Assembly: GCA_028023455.1 (NCBI GenBank)
Contig: JAQFVV010012529.1
Span: 2,854,001-2,918,000, forward strand
DNA length: 64,000 nucleotides
Reading direction: 5' to 3'
DNA from: Epiperipatus broadwayi
Lineage: Eukaryota > Onychophora > Udeonychophora > Euonychophora > Peripatidae
Positions 33,131-44,700 of this stretch are shown here, piece by piece (within the stretch, counting starts at the first letter, position 1; each line of letters starts with the position of its first letter). The notes under the pieces are model-generated. The model did not search any database. It was not told the origin of the DNA and saw only the letters and a list, made by a program, of their open reading frames with translations. A program made the position numbers and the translations under genes.

Positions 33131-33515
33131 ATTTTCCAATTACACTCAACTATTAGTAATAGCATAAAGGTTATTATATGCACAAAGTTTCAAGAAGTAT
33201 TATTTTTTCTCTTCTTTAAGTATTTCTGGCCTGATCAATGACTACTAACATAGGAATCAAACCTGGATTCTTAGACTCTTGAATATTGAATTTTAAAATA
33301 ATGCTCTAATCAACTGAGCCATCCATTGGTTAGCGCATTATCTTAAAATTTAATATTCCAAGAATCTTAAAGGTCCATGTTTGATTCCTATGCTAGTACT
33401 ATCACTGGTCAGGCCAGCAACACCTGAAGAAGAGAGGAGAATAATACCACTTGGAAATGTTGTGTGTATATTAACTTGTATGCTATTATTAACAGTTGAA
33501 TGTAATTGGAAAAAT
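33131..33515. repeat. tRNA-derived SINE foldback (two copies head to head)
   Basis: The arms 33,131-33,321 (minus) and 33,325-33,515 (plus) are inverted copies; the outer ends read ttccaattacactcaact and agttgaatgtaattggaa. Each arm contains RNA polymerase III promoter boxes: minus TGGCTCAGTTG (33,321-33,311, A box) and GGTTTGATTCC (33,263-33,253, B box); plus TTGGTTAGCGCA (33,326-33,337, partial A box) and GTTTGATTCC (33,379-33,388). Spacing is tRNA-like but there is no intact cloverleaf. The arms differ by several substitutions. Confidence 0.8.
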
Positions 33516-34590
33516 CTTTTGTGAACAAATTATGATTGCAAAACAAATATTTTCAATAAGTATGATCCATGCAAACTTTTGGTAATAAATTTTATTAATG
33601 AAATGGCTTAATCCTTACAGGGCCTTTGTTTTCCCTGGTAACACTTTTTGTAATTTTTCAACTTTTTATTTTAGTATTAAACTGTTATTCTATATCAGAA
33701 TGCAAAAAATTGGACTTGATTTGATAGAAATATATATTTACAATGAAAAACATTTAAAAAAATCATATTTGAACTTTGAAATATTAAAAAAAAGAGTTTG
33801 TAATGAGAACAATAGTCATTGCCATGATTGAGTGTTCAGTAGGAAAATAGTAATCGATTTCAGAAAATGGAGTCTTCTTTGATTGAAATTTATTTTTAAA
33901 GAAAAACCAATAAATGCTAATCTCTGATAAATCTATCAAATTCTGCTCTAAAATATTAAAATTGCTTTATAATTTTTAGAATATTTTAAAAGTTCCTAGC
34001 ATAGTATTGCTAAAGGCATTTAATGGTCAGTTTCACAAGGCATGATGATAGTAACAGCCATAGTTTGCTTTGTTTTTATTGCACTAAAATTTATTAACTT
34101 CTATTTTTAAAAATAAAATATATATATAAAATAAAAGTGTAACTATGTATACTTTTGATCTTTAATAATTACATAATTACTGTGTAAAAATAATCAAGAA
34201 TCAATAAACTTTACAAAAAAAATCAAGTTAGTTATTCCCATTTTTTTGTTTGTAATCTCACAAATGGTTTTGAAATGGATTACAAAGGACTAAATCCATC
34301 AAACACTTGGAGAACTAAAACTTGATCTTGCTGCTACTTGTAGATTTTTTTAAAATTAAAAAATCAGTATTTAAAAGTACATTATTTTGCTGTTTTTTTT
34401 TTAAAAAAAATAGTGAAATATCTCAATAATTGGCTGTACAAGCGTGATTTAAGAGAATATAATAACAGCAATTTTGCTGAATTTTTCTGACCAAATACTT
34501 TTGTGTTGCTTAAAGGAAAAGTTAAATGATGACAAAAAAAAATCATCTATATAACACATTTGAAAACATGAAAATAATATATTTTTTTTA
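33516..34590. other. AT-rich stretch, no gene seen
   Basis: The open frame 33,598-33,831 (plus, 77 codons) is unrecognised. The 3' part (about 34,530-34,590) repeats a ~50-nt stretch from 32,950-33,010 (gaaaacatgaaaataatat). Confidence 0.5.
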
Positions 34591-34992
34591 GAAACCCAAT
34601 CTCAAAATAAATCACGAACTGAATAGCTTAACTTATAAGCAAGTGACGGACAGATCTCGGGATGCTTGGGCTTGGACTGACGGATTGGGAGTGAATCAAT
34701 GACCTTGTCAGTGTTCTCCCAGCCCACTTAGCCTCTGCTTCACATCTTGACTATAAACCTATACTCATTATAAATTTGGACGTGCCTTTCAATGCTCAAT
34801 GAGGCATACTTAATTGTTCAACTGGGACAAAGTATGGACCAATCTAGAATACTACTGAAGTGTTGATCCAACATTCATGTATATATCCACTTCTCATTTG
34901 GCTATGGACATTGCTTGGTATTCATGTAATCTTCATTGTATAAAATTGTATAAATCATTTAAATAAATCGTTATTTTTTTAAAAAAAAAAAA
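34591..34992 (+). repeat. Polyadenylated less AT-rich unit, possible retroposed transcript
   Basis: About 370 bp of distinctly more complex sequence (ctcgggatgcttgggcttgg, ttctcccagcccacttagcc) ends with TAAATAAATCG, a polyadenylation-signal-like AATAAA about 15 nt before an uninterrupted A-run (34,980-34,993). This is the signature of a retroposed RNA 3' end or of a genuine 3' UTR end. No open frame or target duplication was found. Confidence 0.4.
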
Positions 34993-35370
34993 ATAATAAT
35001 AATATTGTTATCTAATAAACAGTGATTGAAAAACAATATTATCAATAGCTGTGGTTGAATAAAAACATTAGATAAGAAATTAAATTAATGATAGCAAATG
35101 CTAATTTAATATTTTCAGAAATGTTTGCATCTATGATGTTTATTAAAAATACAACTGTATTTGTTTTTTAATCATTGTTTATTCACTGAATAGATTAATT
35201 TCAAGTTTTTTAGATGTATTATTATTATTTGCTTTATAATTATAACACCCTTTTGCTATCATTACTAATTGTATTGATCACAATTTTTAAAAAATATTTA
35301 TTTTTTCAATCATTGTTTGTTTCATTAAAGATATTATTGTTATCTGAATAAGTTACATTATTTTCATATC

Positions 35371-36500
35371 TTTTTTTTTTTTTTTTGCTTTTAATTTTTT
35401 ATGTTAAAAATGAAATGTTTTGGTAGTTTGTTTTTATCTATGGATATGATGCACTATGACTTCTCCTTTATTAGAATCAGAAATGTCTCAGCCACTATGC
35501 CTATTCACCACCCTAAGTTTTTCCCATATTCTTCTCTATCCTGCTCCATCCTATTTCCACAACATTATCTTTGTTCTTTATATCTAAATCCCTCTTATCT
35601 TTTTCCAAACTCAGCGTAAAAAACAAAAATCCAATTTTTGTATAATCTGTTTGTTTATATTTATTCCCCCACAACTTTATTATTTGTATCCTTTCTGTTC
35701 ATAAGCATTTACATCCAATATATAATGTGCCTAATATTTTTCATGTTTTTCTTACATAACTTGCAAACTAAATCATCAACCTTCTTCCATTTATGTGTAT
35801 ATTCCATAGTTGCTAACGATTTTAAACAATAAAATACTTTCCTTGCTATTATTGTAAATTAACTCACACCCAATATTCTGTTTATTTATATATATATATA
35901 TATAAGCTCTTTTTACTCTCCATATTAGTTCTCCATTTCTCCAACTCCCTACTTTTTATTAATGCATCTATTCTATCCCATTCTTTACCACTATAACACT
36001 CACAATTCTGCTAACACAATCATCCCATCTTTTGTACAAGTATACTGACATAAAGTCTTTATTCAAATTTTTTGCATACTTGCTACCTTTCTCAACCATC
36101 TTGTTGCCTGTCCTTTACTCATAACCCAATTAAATACTATTTTGGTTATTCTTTTACTATCCATAAATTGCAATCTACAGAACATATTTAGTCTGCTTTT
36201 TGCATCTCTCATATAAAAACTTAACCATTCCATTTCTCCTTGAATTGCCTCCTTTGCCATTCACACATCTACATCTAATGCATGTCTTCCTACTTCTCTT
36301 TGTACTTTTTCTAAATAATCTAACACCCTTTTACTAACACATAATGTATCATTATCATAAGTTAACCCTGCTACTGCCACTCCCTTCCATACAATTTTTG
36401 CTCCATCGTATTTATTATATGAAAACACTGTTAATTTGTTCATCAGTCCCTTTCTGTTCTTTGCTTTATTTATCAGTTTTTTTCTCTTATTCATCCAAAC
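35371..36500 (-). pseudogene. LINE 3' part, family A, copy 1 (5'-truncated)
   Basis: Minus strand. The frame 36,494-36,261 reads AKNRKGLMNKLTVF, then GVAVAGLTYDND and VQREVGRHALDV. After a stop, the frame 36,260-36,063 reads AKEAIQGEMEWLSFYMRDAK, then MFCRLQFMDSKR. The C-terminal segment RWLRKV precedes a frameshift. The tail at about 35,480 (KSQCITS on the minus strand) and a poly(A) end (T-run 35,371-35,387) complete the 3' end. The same order occurs at 61.5-62.7 kb. This is the post-RT region of a non-LTR retrotransposon whose RT is visible at 63.6-63.9 kb. Confidence 0.75.
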
Positions 36501-36606
36501 AATTTCTCTGATTACTTTAGTCTATTTTGGTATGTGGGTGGTGGCTCCATAAACGAGTAATATGTACATGTACTTAGATTCTAGAGGTCCTTATTTTTTA
36601 ACTTCC

Positions 36607-36620
36607 CCCCCCCCCCCCCA

Positions 36621-36677
<57 letters not shown>
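36607..36677. repeat. C-run, A, very long G-run
   Basis: About 14 C, one A, then nearly 58 uninterrupted G in an otherwise AT-rich region. The long G tract could form G-quadruplexes, but tracts of this kind are also a frequent assembly or base-calling artefact. Confidence 0.95.
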
Positions 36678-36678
<1 letters not shown>

Positions 36679-37379
36679 GATATGTCATTTAAGTATGATG
36701 AAAATATATTTTAATAAAATTATAAAGTAAAAATTTTTATGATTATTTAAACCCTCATCATTCCCATTCCAAATCAATCCACTATTGATCATCTAGTTTT
36801 AGTTTTAGATATTTTTTTTATAATTTGTGTTTTAAAAAATAATATTTTATGGAACATGGACTTGTTTTCAAATTCATTTTTATTTATTTTTTATAACTAC
36901 TAAATTATTTGCTGAATGTTGAATCTGTCTGAAGCAAAAAATAAAAATTGTATATAATGCTTAAATATGAAATGGTTTTTCATAAATGTTATCTCATTTG
37001 CAAATTATATTTAAATACAGCATTATTATAGTATACTTAGTAATAAAAGAATTTCAATAAAGATAGAACAGAAGCAATGAACTTGTAAAAATACTGCTTT
37101 TTCAAGTGAGCTATCAAATACTTATATTAAACTATTTTGCAATATATAGTATTAAATTCTGAGAATAAAAAAATTAGTATTCCCCTGTACTTTGATTTTT
37201 TTATTTTTCAACTATATTCTTTAAAAATATATAACAAAATTTAAAGTTAATGTTTTTTGATTTATTATTTCTAAGCAAGATAATATAGATATATAATAGT
37301 GGAGTTTGGCCTGAAGAAAAAAGCTCTTAGCTATGAAGTATATAGAACAATAAGTTATTTATTTCACATTTTAAAAATA

Positions 37380-38800
37380 TTATTGAGGATTTTAACTCAA
37401 AGAATTTATGGTAAAATAGAATATTATATTGGAGAACAGTTTGGATTTCAATGAGGGAAAAGTACAAGAGATGTTACTGGTGATGTAAGAATAATTACAG
37501 AGAGATATATTGAAAAAAATGAAGGAATTTGTTTATGTTTTATGGATTTGGAAAAAGTATTTGAGAGAGTAATCTTTTTATGATCATCTTAAGAAATAAA
37601 GAGATATTTTAGAAAGAGAGAAGATTGATTAGGAATGTGCACACTTGACAAAGAATAAAAATCAGACTGGAGAATGATGAAACTAATGAAGTGAATATAG
37701 AAAGAGGAGTTAGACAAGGATGCTAAATGTCACCTGTTCTTTTTAATATTTATTTTAGAAGTTATATTAGATAAACATTTGGAATGTGGAGGAATTAATA
37801 TTGGAAGTAAAATAATAAAATGTATAAGATTTGCAGATGATATGGCTTTTATAACTGAGTATGAAAAGAATTTTCAGAATATGTTAAATAAATTGGAGGA
37901 AATATTTATGGAATATTGGATGAAGATTAATGTTAAAAAGACCATGTTTTATGGATGGGGAAGTGATATATTAAAAGTCTACAAGTTGAAATTCATATAA
38001 TATAGTTCAACAGAAAAATAAATTTAGTTATTTGGGTAGTTGATTGAGTGAAGATGGAAGAAATGAAAGGCATTGACAATAGAGCATTTATTTAGAGAAA
38101 AAAAATATTTTGTGGATCTTTGAAAAGAGAAATAATGAATATATTAATTGAATGCAAAGTGGGAAGTGTACTATTATACGGTTGTGATACATGGACAATG
38201 AGCAAAAAAAAATAGGAACAGATTGGAAATCTTTGAGATATGATCATGGAGAAAGATGGAATAAAAATAATTGGATGAATAAAATGATAAATGAAGAAAT
38301 TTTGGAAAAAGTATATGAAAATGATCATAGTGATCCTTGGATAACTTTTAAAACAATAATAACAAGCATGAAGAACAGAGATCGACTCCTTGTGCCAGAG
38401 CGTCTCTTTGTAGACACATGGGCACAGATTATCATTTGTGATGATGAGACGACATCTCAGACTACTGCAGGAAATGTTATGACAATACCACACAAATTGG
38501 TTGCAAAACTTTGAACTTCTATATGAAACTATTATAATTATCAAATGTAGCTACCTGACACTGGAAATTTTTTCTTAATAAAAAAAAAAAGAGAGAGAGA
38601 AACTGGTTTGGGCATATATTAAGAAGGAAGAATAAATTAATGAAAGATGTTTTGAAGGGAATAATGAATGGGAACATGAAGAACGGATGGGAAAGATTGA
38701 CCTTGCTGGATAATATAAAAGATGGGAAAAGATATGGAGAATTGAATATCTGGGCAATGAAGAATACAGACTGCTCTCTGAATCTGTCTATAGATCAGAA
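37380..38800 (+). pseudogene. LINE RT and C-terminus, family B, broken
   Basis: Plus strand, in shifting frames: EQFGFQ then a stop at about 37,440; CFMDLEKVFERV at about 37,535 (RT block with the first catalytic Asp); NIERGVRQGC, a stop, then MSPVLFNIYF at 37,695-37,755; the 73-codon frame 37,779-38,000 with IRFADDMAFI (catalytic Asp pair intact) and MKINVKKTMF. After RT: LLYGCDTWTMS (38,173-38,205), NEEILEKVYEN (38,290-38,325) and, beyond an insertion, NWFGHILRRKNKLMKDVLKG (38,602-38,660), a C-terminal motif common in this LINE type. Coding ends near 38,800. It is distinct from family A by its motifs. Confidence 0.8.
38323..38591 (+). mobile_element. Polyadenylated insertion (retrocopy or SINE) inside LINE family B
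   Basis: It interrupts the LINE between NEEILEKVYEN and NWFGHILRR. The inserted sequence is less AT-rich, contains an open reading (to a TGA at 38,512) of about 60 codons including RLLVPERLFVDTWAQ and NVMTIPHKL, then a short trailer with AATAAA at 38,577 merging into an A-run. That is how a 5'-truncated processed retrocopy, or a SINE with an A tail, looks. The peptide was not recognised. The exact left edge and target duplication are unresolved. Confidence 0.5.
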
Positions 38801-41222
38801 TACTATTGATAATAAATAAACAATTTTATCCTTTTTTTTTAATCTTGCAGTTTCAGGTGATTTATTTTTTCTCCAAACTGCATGGATGCCTTTTTATATG
38901 TGGAGCTAAATTGGTAGCAATAGATTTAATTAGCTTAAAGCACACCTTTTTAACACATAGTAATAGCACAAAAAATGTCAATGGAAAATTAATAAGTACA
39001 TTTCTGCTATATCTAATACTAATTGCATTCTGTTGATAGGAAATATTTTCTACATTAGGCCTAATTTAGCATACAATTTTATAGTGAAAACAATTTCTTG
39101 TCATTTATTATAAAATTTAATATATTGATTAATTCATTTAATTTTTATAAAATACAGAAGTCCCTGAATGAAAGACTCTGGACAAGTGAAGAACTTTGGG
39201 GCAAATGCCTTTTCTATCCAATGTTAAAAATGATACTAATTATTAATGTTATTAGGAGTTGTTAATCTTAGTATATGAACATTTTATTGTTTTTTGTTGA
39301 AGTATGATTTTCAAATATTCATTAATTCGTTTTTAAAAATTAATTATTTTGTAAATTTCAGAATCTATTTATATTTATTTTACTTAACCTACTTTTTCAG
39401 AATCTGTTAAGCTTTTATTTTATAAGCAGGTTATTATTGTTTTGCTTTGTAAAAAGCCAGGTATTATTTATTGTTTAGTAGTATTTGTTTTGTTTTACAT
39501 TTATGAATAAAGAAATTTATTAATGAATTTCATTAAGTGGAAATTTTATAATTTTTGTAATTTGTTTTAAAAGCAGTAGAAGCAACTGTTTTTTTAATCT
39601 TTGTTGATAACTGTGTATAATTTTCAAATTACTATTTGGTTGTAACTTTCCAAGAGGCATGTTTGCTTTCATTGCTGCTTTCATTATCTGATGAATAAAA
39701 ACTGAAATGCTAGTCATTTGACATTAGTTCTTGAAAGTTCAAGTACGTTATTAGTTTGCTAACTATAGACAAGTAATATTATAATCCTTAATAAATCCCT
39801 TTTTCATAGCTGATTACAACTGAGATAAAACGTTTCAGTTTAAAACCAATAGGATTTTAATGTCTTAAAATTTATTAACCATTTCACTGACAGGAAAATT
39901 ACATTTAGCAGAGAAAAAATATCCAGATAAATATAAAAGTTAAGTGCATATATATATTATTGAGGAAACGATTTCTCTCAAAATAAAGGTGTTTAATTCC
40001 ATTTTTTGATTTGATTCTCAGATACTGACGAAGATCGGCCAAGGATTTGAAAATCAGCAGCGGACTTCTAATTTTTACTTATTTTTATCCTTAAATTATT
40101 GATCTTTTATAGAGATAAGAAAGTAATAATAATTAACAATCCCACTGTAAATTATAAATAGTTAGAAATAAGATACATTAAACTTTTTTTTAAAAAATAT
40201 TACTGTTTAGCTAAACGTAAATAAATAAATGAAAGTATGCATTTATGTTTGGTTTTAATTTTTTGCAATGATATCCTCCTTATCTATAATAGTGGCAACC
40301 TCATTTAATGTTATTGAAATGTAAATTTGCATATTTTTTCTCGTAGATGTTTTTATTATTCACTACCATATTAAACGAACTCTGTATAGTTAAAATAATA
40401 ATCAGTCAGAATTTTGGAAACATTTGGTATAAATATATAGGTGTGAGCGTATCTGTTGATTATTAAAACCAATACCAATTCATAGTTTAAAACTATATAC
40501 ACAAATAAATATTTTTATGTATTTATACATAAAATTTTTGTAAATAATATATGCATGTAACATTGAATGTGTATATATTGTTTATTCTTAGTTTATAATT
40601 GTTAAATATCATTAATGGTATGTGTTTTTTATGTTAACAGGTTTAATTAACTCTGTGCTAAGAGTATTATCATCAAATTGACTTCATATTTTTATAGAAA
40701 AACAAAACTTGTCTGAATAGTCTTAGTGAGAATCTAGTGCTGTCTATTTCGTTCTAGAAATTCTATTCTACTTACATGATCAAATATCTTTTCAACAAAA
40801 ATGATGAAGAGTGATACTTTTCATGAAATTATCTAAATGTGAAAATTATGTGAATTGTTAAACATAGATTTGGAATCTATATTGAATTTCAGAAAGTATT
40901 CAAAAAAATTTGTAAATATTTTGTAATAATTTTTACACAAGGTTTACTAAAAACAGAGAAAATAATAAATGGCAAAAAACATTATATAAAAAAAGGGAAA
41001 TTAGAAGAATTGTTGTTATAAATAGAAAATATCTTTGGACAATTAGAAACGCTTGGAAGAAAGTATTTAAGAAATAGCAAGAAAGTTGAAAAAAAAAAAA
41101 ATCTTACTCCATATTTATTTTTGTCAAAAAATATTTTTATTTATTTCTTTATTTTTATTGTATTAACAGAAGTAATAAAAAATAATCTATATGATTGTAT
41201 GCCACTTTTTTTAAAATGGAAA
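38801..41222. other. AT-rich stretch, one ribozyme-like motif, no gene seen
   Basis: The open frames 38,806-39,036 (plus) and 39,520-39,717 (minus) have no recognisable domain. A short less AT-rich segment after ...aaaatacag at 39,158 could look like an exon but no continuing frame or donor supports it. Confidence 0.5.
40025..40053 (+). ncRNA. Solitary hammerhead-like stem
   Basis: CTGACGA, extra A, GATC-GGCCAAG-GATT, T, GAAAATC. The CUGANGA and GAAA halves of the hammerhead core are both intact and helix II pairs (one G-U). It has the same extra A as the PLE stems. It stands alone in AT-rich DNA with no inverted partner nearby; probably a residue of a PLE terminus. Confidence 0.4.
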
Positions 41223-41450
41223 TATATTTGTGGAATTTATTATTATCTTATATTCTGCCTCAAATAATAACTTGGAATTGATTATTGGCTTGTATTCTGC
41301 CTCAATTACATTTTATTTTATTCTTTGTTTATTTGATTTAGGAAACATATTTTTATGAATTGTGTGATTTAATTTAATGAATAATGAAATTAAGTGAAAT
41401 AGAAGAACAGTGTGATGATGTAGTCAGAATAACTTGAGGCTAATGTTTCG
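41223..41450 (+). repeat. Long diverged direct repeat, copy 1
   Basis: Shares about 220 bp in the same order with 41,766-41,985: aataacttggaatt, attattggcttgtattctgcctcaatta, ctttgtttatttgattta, tttttatgaattg, aatgaataatgaaatta, gtataacttg-type end. The family is unknown. Copy 1 alone ends in gttTCGGTC. Confidence 0.8.
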
Positions 41451-41765
41451 GTCATTGTCCTAAAATAAAAATAAAAAACAATTTGAAAAGATATAACAAA
41501 AATAATCAATAATTTTATTTTTAGGCATTTAATTTGATTTTTTTTTTTTTTAAATATATAATTGTTTTAAATGAACAATATTTAAAATTGAAGGCTGAAT
41601 TTAAAATTCAAGCAAAAATATAAATAAAATGCATTTTCGGATATAAAAATTTTTGATTCTCCTTAATGCATTTACTAGCTGTTGAATGAGTGATAACATA
41701 GATCAAGGTAACATAAAAGTTATGGTTTAATTCCTGAGAGAGAAAAAAATCATCTACAATAACAG

Positions 41766-41985
41766 TGAATTTATTATTGGCTTACATTCTATCTCAATTA
41801 AGTAATAGCTTGGAATTAATTATTGGTTGGTACTCTATCTCAATTAAATTTTATATTATGCTTTGTTTATCTGATTTAGAAAGTTTATTTTTATGAATTG
41901 TAAAGTTTGAATTAAATGAATAATGAAATTAAATGCAATGAGAAAATGCAATGTTATAATGAGTATAACTTGGGACTAATATCTG
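41766..41985 (+). repeat. Long diverged direct repeat, copy 2
   Basis: Second copy of the 41,223-41,450 unit, about 540 bp downstream, with scattered substitutions and small indels. The copies could be two insertions of one repeat family or the ends of one element. Confidence 0.8.
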
Positions 41986-43558
41986 AATATAGATAGATAA
42001 TCATTCTATCACATTGCAGAATGTAGAGAACATAATTTACTTCATTACTTTATCCCATAAATAAAAGTATTGAATCATTGTTTATAAGTTTCAGTTAGTA
42101 ATCATAAAATTAATATTACATTATAATTTGCAGAAATAAATAAACTGATAATACCATAATCTTCTACGATCAGTACTTATTGATTAAAGTCAAACAAAAT
42201 GATAATAGAAATACATGAATTATTATATCTCAAATTATTCAAATATTTTTACTGAAATTAATGCAGTTGTTTTGTTTTCAAATATAGTAGAATGACTGCG
42301 AATGACATCTCATCTTTGCTTTTTTATTTTAATATCATTGAGTTTTAATCAGTTTTATTTATTATCTGTATCATTTTATAAATATTGGTGCTGTATCTAA
42401 TGAAGCCGTTTAGTCTTTATATCTTAGATATTGAGAGGTAGCTCTGAATTATGTCCAAATGAATGACTTTATCAAAGCAACTGTTGCAATTATCAAATTT
42501 TATTTTTAGTTCCTGGACTTGTGATACCCTTTTCCTTAGGCAGGCACTAAACCAGCAACTTTTGCTCTGTAATAAGCTACATTGTTAACTATTTAATTAT
42601 GTGTGGTAAAATAATATATGAGACATCCTTATTATAAAAAACTTTTGACTTTTTGTAAATACAGTATGTCAATAATATGTTTATGTATATAAACAAGTTG
42701 CAATTAATACTTTTTAATCATTTTGAAAACAATTTTTGTTAATGCTATATAAATTATGTAGCATGAGATATAAAACTAACATTATCTATTTAAAAAACAG
42801 ATGGGTGTTTTATAAATTATTCAATAATAAGTTATTAAAAATTTTAGAAAAAATAGTTTATTTTTCACAAAGATTTGTTTAGAATATGAATCATTATTGT
42901 AAAATTTTACTTTGTTTTCATTATTATTGTTGTTAATTTTTTAAAACAAGACAATGAAAATCACATTGATTCATTTGTCTAAAAAAAAAAAAAAAGCAGT
43001 TTGTTAATTATATAGAATAATCATCATTTTTTAAATACTTAAAAAAGTTTTTTATAAATTTTAAAAAAAGTATTTTGTAAATTTTAAAAAAAGTTATATA
43101 TATATTTTTTAGAAATAATGTCTGATCTATATATACACACTATAAAAATAATATTTTCTTCATTGTTTGCTTTTTTTCTAAAAAAAAATTATTAATAATC
43201 ATTAGGGAATCACTCCTGTTATAAAATAAATACCAGTGCTAGATAAATGAATAACTTACAATCCAAATATTAGTTTGCCTTAACCAGTCTTGGTGATTAA
43301 GCTATCCATGGTTTCCTCTTGATTACTTCATATTGCTAAGAAATAAGGAATTTTCAATCAGTTAGTTGACTTTTAATTAATTGCTATTAGGTTTAGATGA
43401 GAATATCAGGAATTGGCAGGGATCTAGATGAAGTGAGACAGAAATAATTTAAAACTTAAAATTTTACACTCTCCCCCTTTATTAAAAAAATCTATGTTTA
43501 TCTTATGTCATTAGTGTTTATTATATTATTTTCCAATCAAATTGTTATTTTTTAAATT
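41986..43558. other. AT-rich non-coding stretch, no gene seen
   Basis: Low-complexity sequence with A- and T-runs. No open frame of interest. Confidence 0.5.
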
Positions 43559-43667
43559 AACAATGTAGCCTTGCAATCAAGTTGTTGGTTGCAGACGGGT
43601 ATGGGGTGTGGGTTCGCGTTCCGGCCGATGCTATGACATAAAGAAAAAAAACAAACAATGTAGCCTT
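43559..43667 (+). mobile_element. Truncated tRNA-derived SINE with exact 14-bp target duplication
   Basis: AACAATGTAGCCTT occurs exactly at 43,559-43,572 and 43,654-43,667. The 81 nt between contain GTGGGTTCGCGTTCC, a polymerase III B-box-like sequence (consensus GGTTCGANTCC), followed by ggccgatgctatgac and an A-rich tail (aaagaaaaaaaac). The composition is sharply more GC-rich than the surroundings. An A box is not clear, so it is a 5'-truncated copy. Confidence 0.75.
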
Positions 43668-44654
43668 TCCATTGGAATGTTTTTCAAACAGGTTTACTGT
43701 ATTTGCTTAATTATCCTGTTTAATTGGCATGTTTATCAACATCTTCTAATAACAATTTATGTATTTTCTTGAAATTTTTAATAAAATTTGGCTAACAATT
43801 TACATCCATTCATTATTGTTAAGAGTATACTTTTATTTAAAACTCTTATTTTAAATTAAATAAAGGATTCTATAGACAATATTTTTTAATTGCTAATGCA
43901 TATATATCTTTTGGGTATAATAAATCTATGAAAAAGAGAATATATGTATTTAAAACCAGCTTTCTCTACCTTTAATAAATTGACATTATTTATTTAAATT
44001 ATTTTTTTATTTCTTTGAAGCTATATCCTCATGCCTACAAATTTTGTGTTCTGCATATGTATATTATATATTCCATAAACTTATATATTTGATGTACTAT
44101 ATTTTTTTTGCTTATACTTAAATACCACCAATAATAGTAATGTAATATAGATATGATTATGTTACACATTTTACATAAAATATGTTCAGTATCAATAAAG
44201 CCAATTTTTAAAATAATATGTCTACTTTTTCTTTATAAATGTCTGAACATTTATATCTTTTAAAATTATATACATATTTAAATAAAGGTCTCTGCTGTTT
44301 TTTATATGTGTTCTAAGAGACCTTGAAATCCTGATACTCTCTGTGTATAATGAATATATAAGTGAATTGCAGTTTTTCCATTTGAATTTTGTTGAAGAAG
44401 GCAAAAGTATTTTTTTTTAAAAAAAAAAAAATTACTTATAAATAAAACTTTTGTTTCTTTGTTTTTTGACAAATTTTGTATTATTTTTTAAGGTAAATGT
44501 TTTTTTTAAAAATATATATGATTTTCTGCTTAATTAATTTTATGTGCATTTTTTTTATACAAAATAAAGAAATTTGAAATATAATTTTCTATTCATCATG
44601 AAGTTATTTTTACATTTTATTTAAAAATATTTAATTTAAATTCTTAGAGATAGA

Positions 44655-44700
44655 GTGAATGGCTGAAGGGAGTTTGAAAGTCTGTGTTCAAATACATTAT
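44655..44700 (+). repeat. tRNA-like SINE relic
   Basis: TGGCTGAAGGG (44,660-44,670) fits the A-box pattern TRGYNNANNNG, and GTTCAAATAC (44,686-44,695) the B box, but the distance is short for a tRNA. The surrounding sequence is unremarkable. Confidence 0.35.

Noticed and set aside
38092-38544. 150-codon minus-strand open frame
   Set aside because: It is antisense to LINE family B and its inserted sequence; no motif, hydrophobic composition typical of the complement of A-rich coding DNA.
39158-39235. Exon-like segment after aaaatacag
   Set aside because: Acceptor-like AG, but a weak pyrimidine tract, no donor and no convincing protein.
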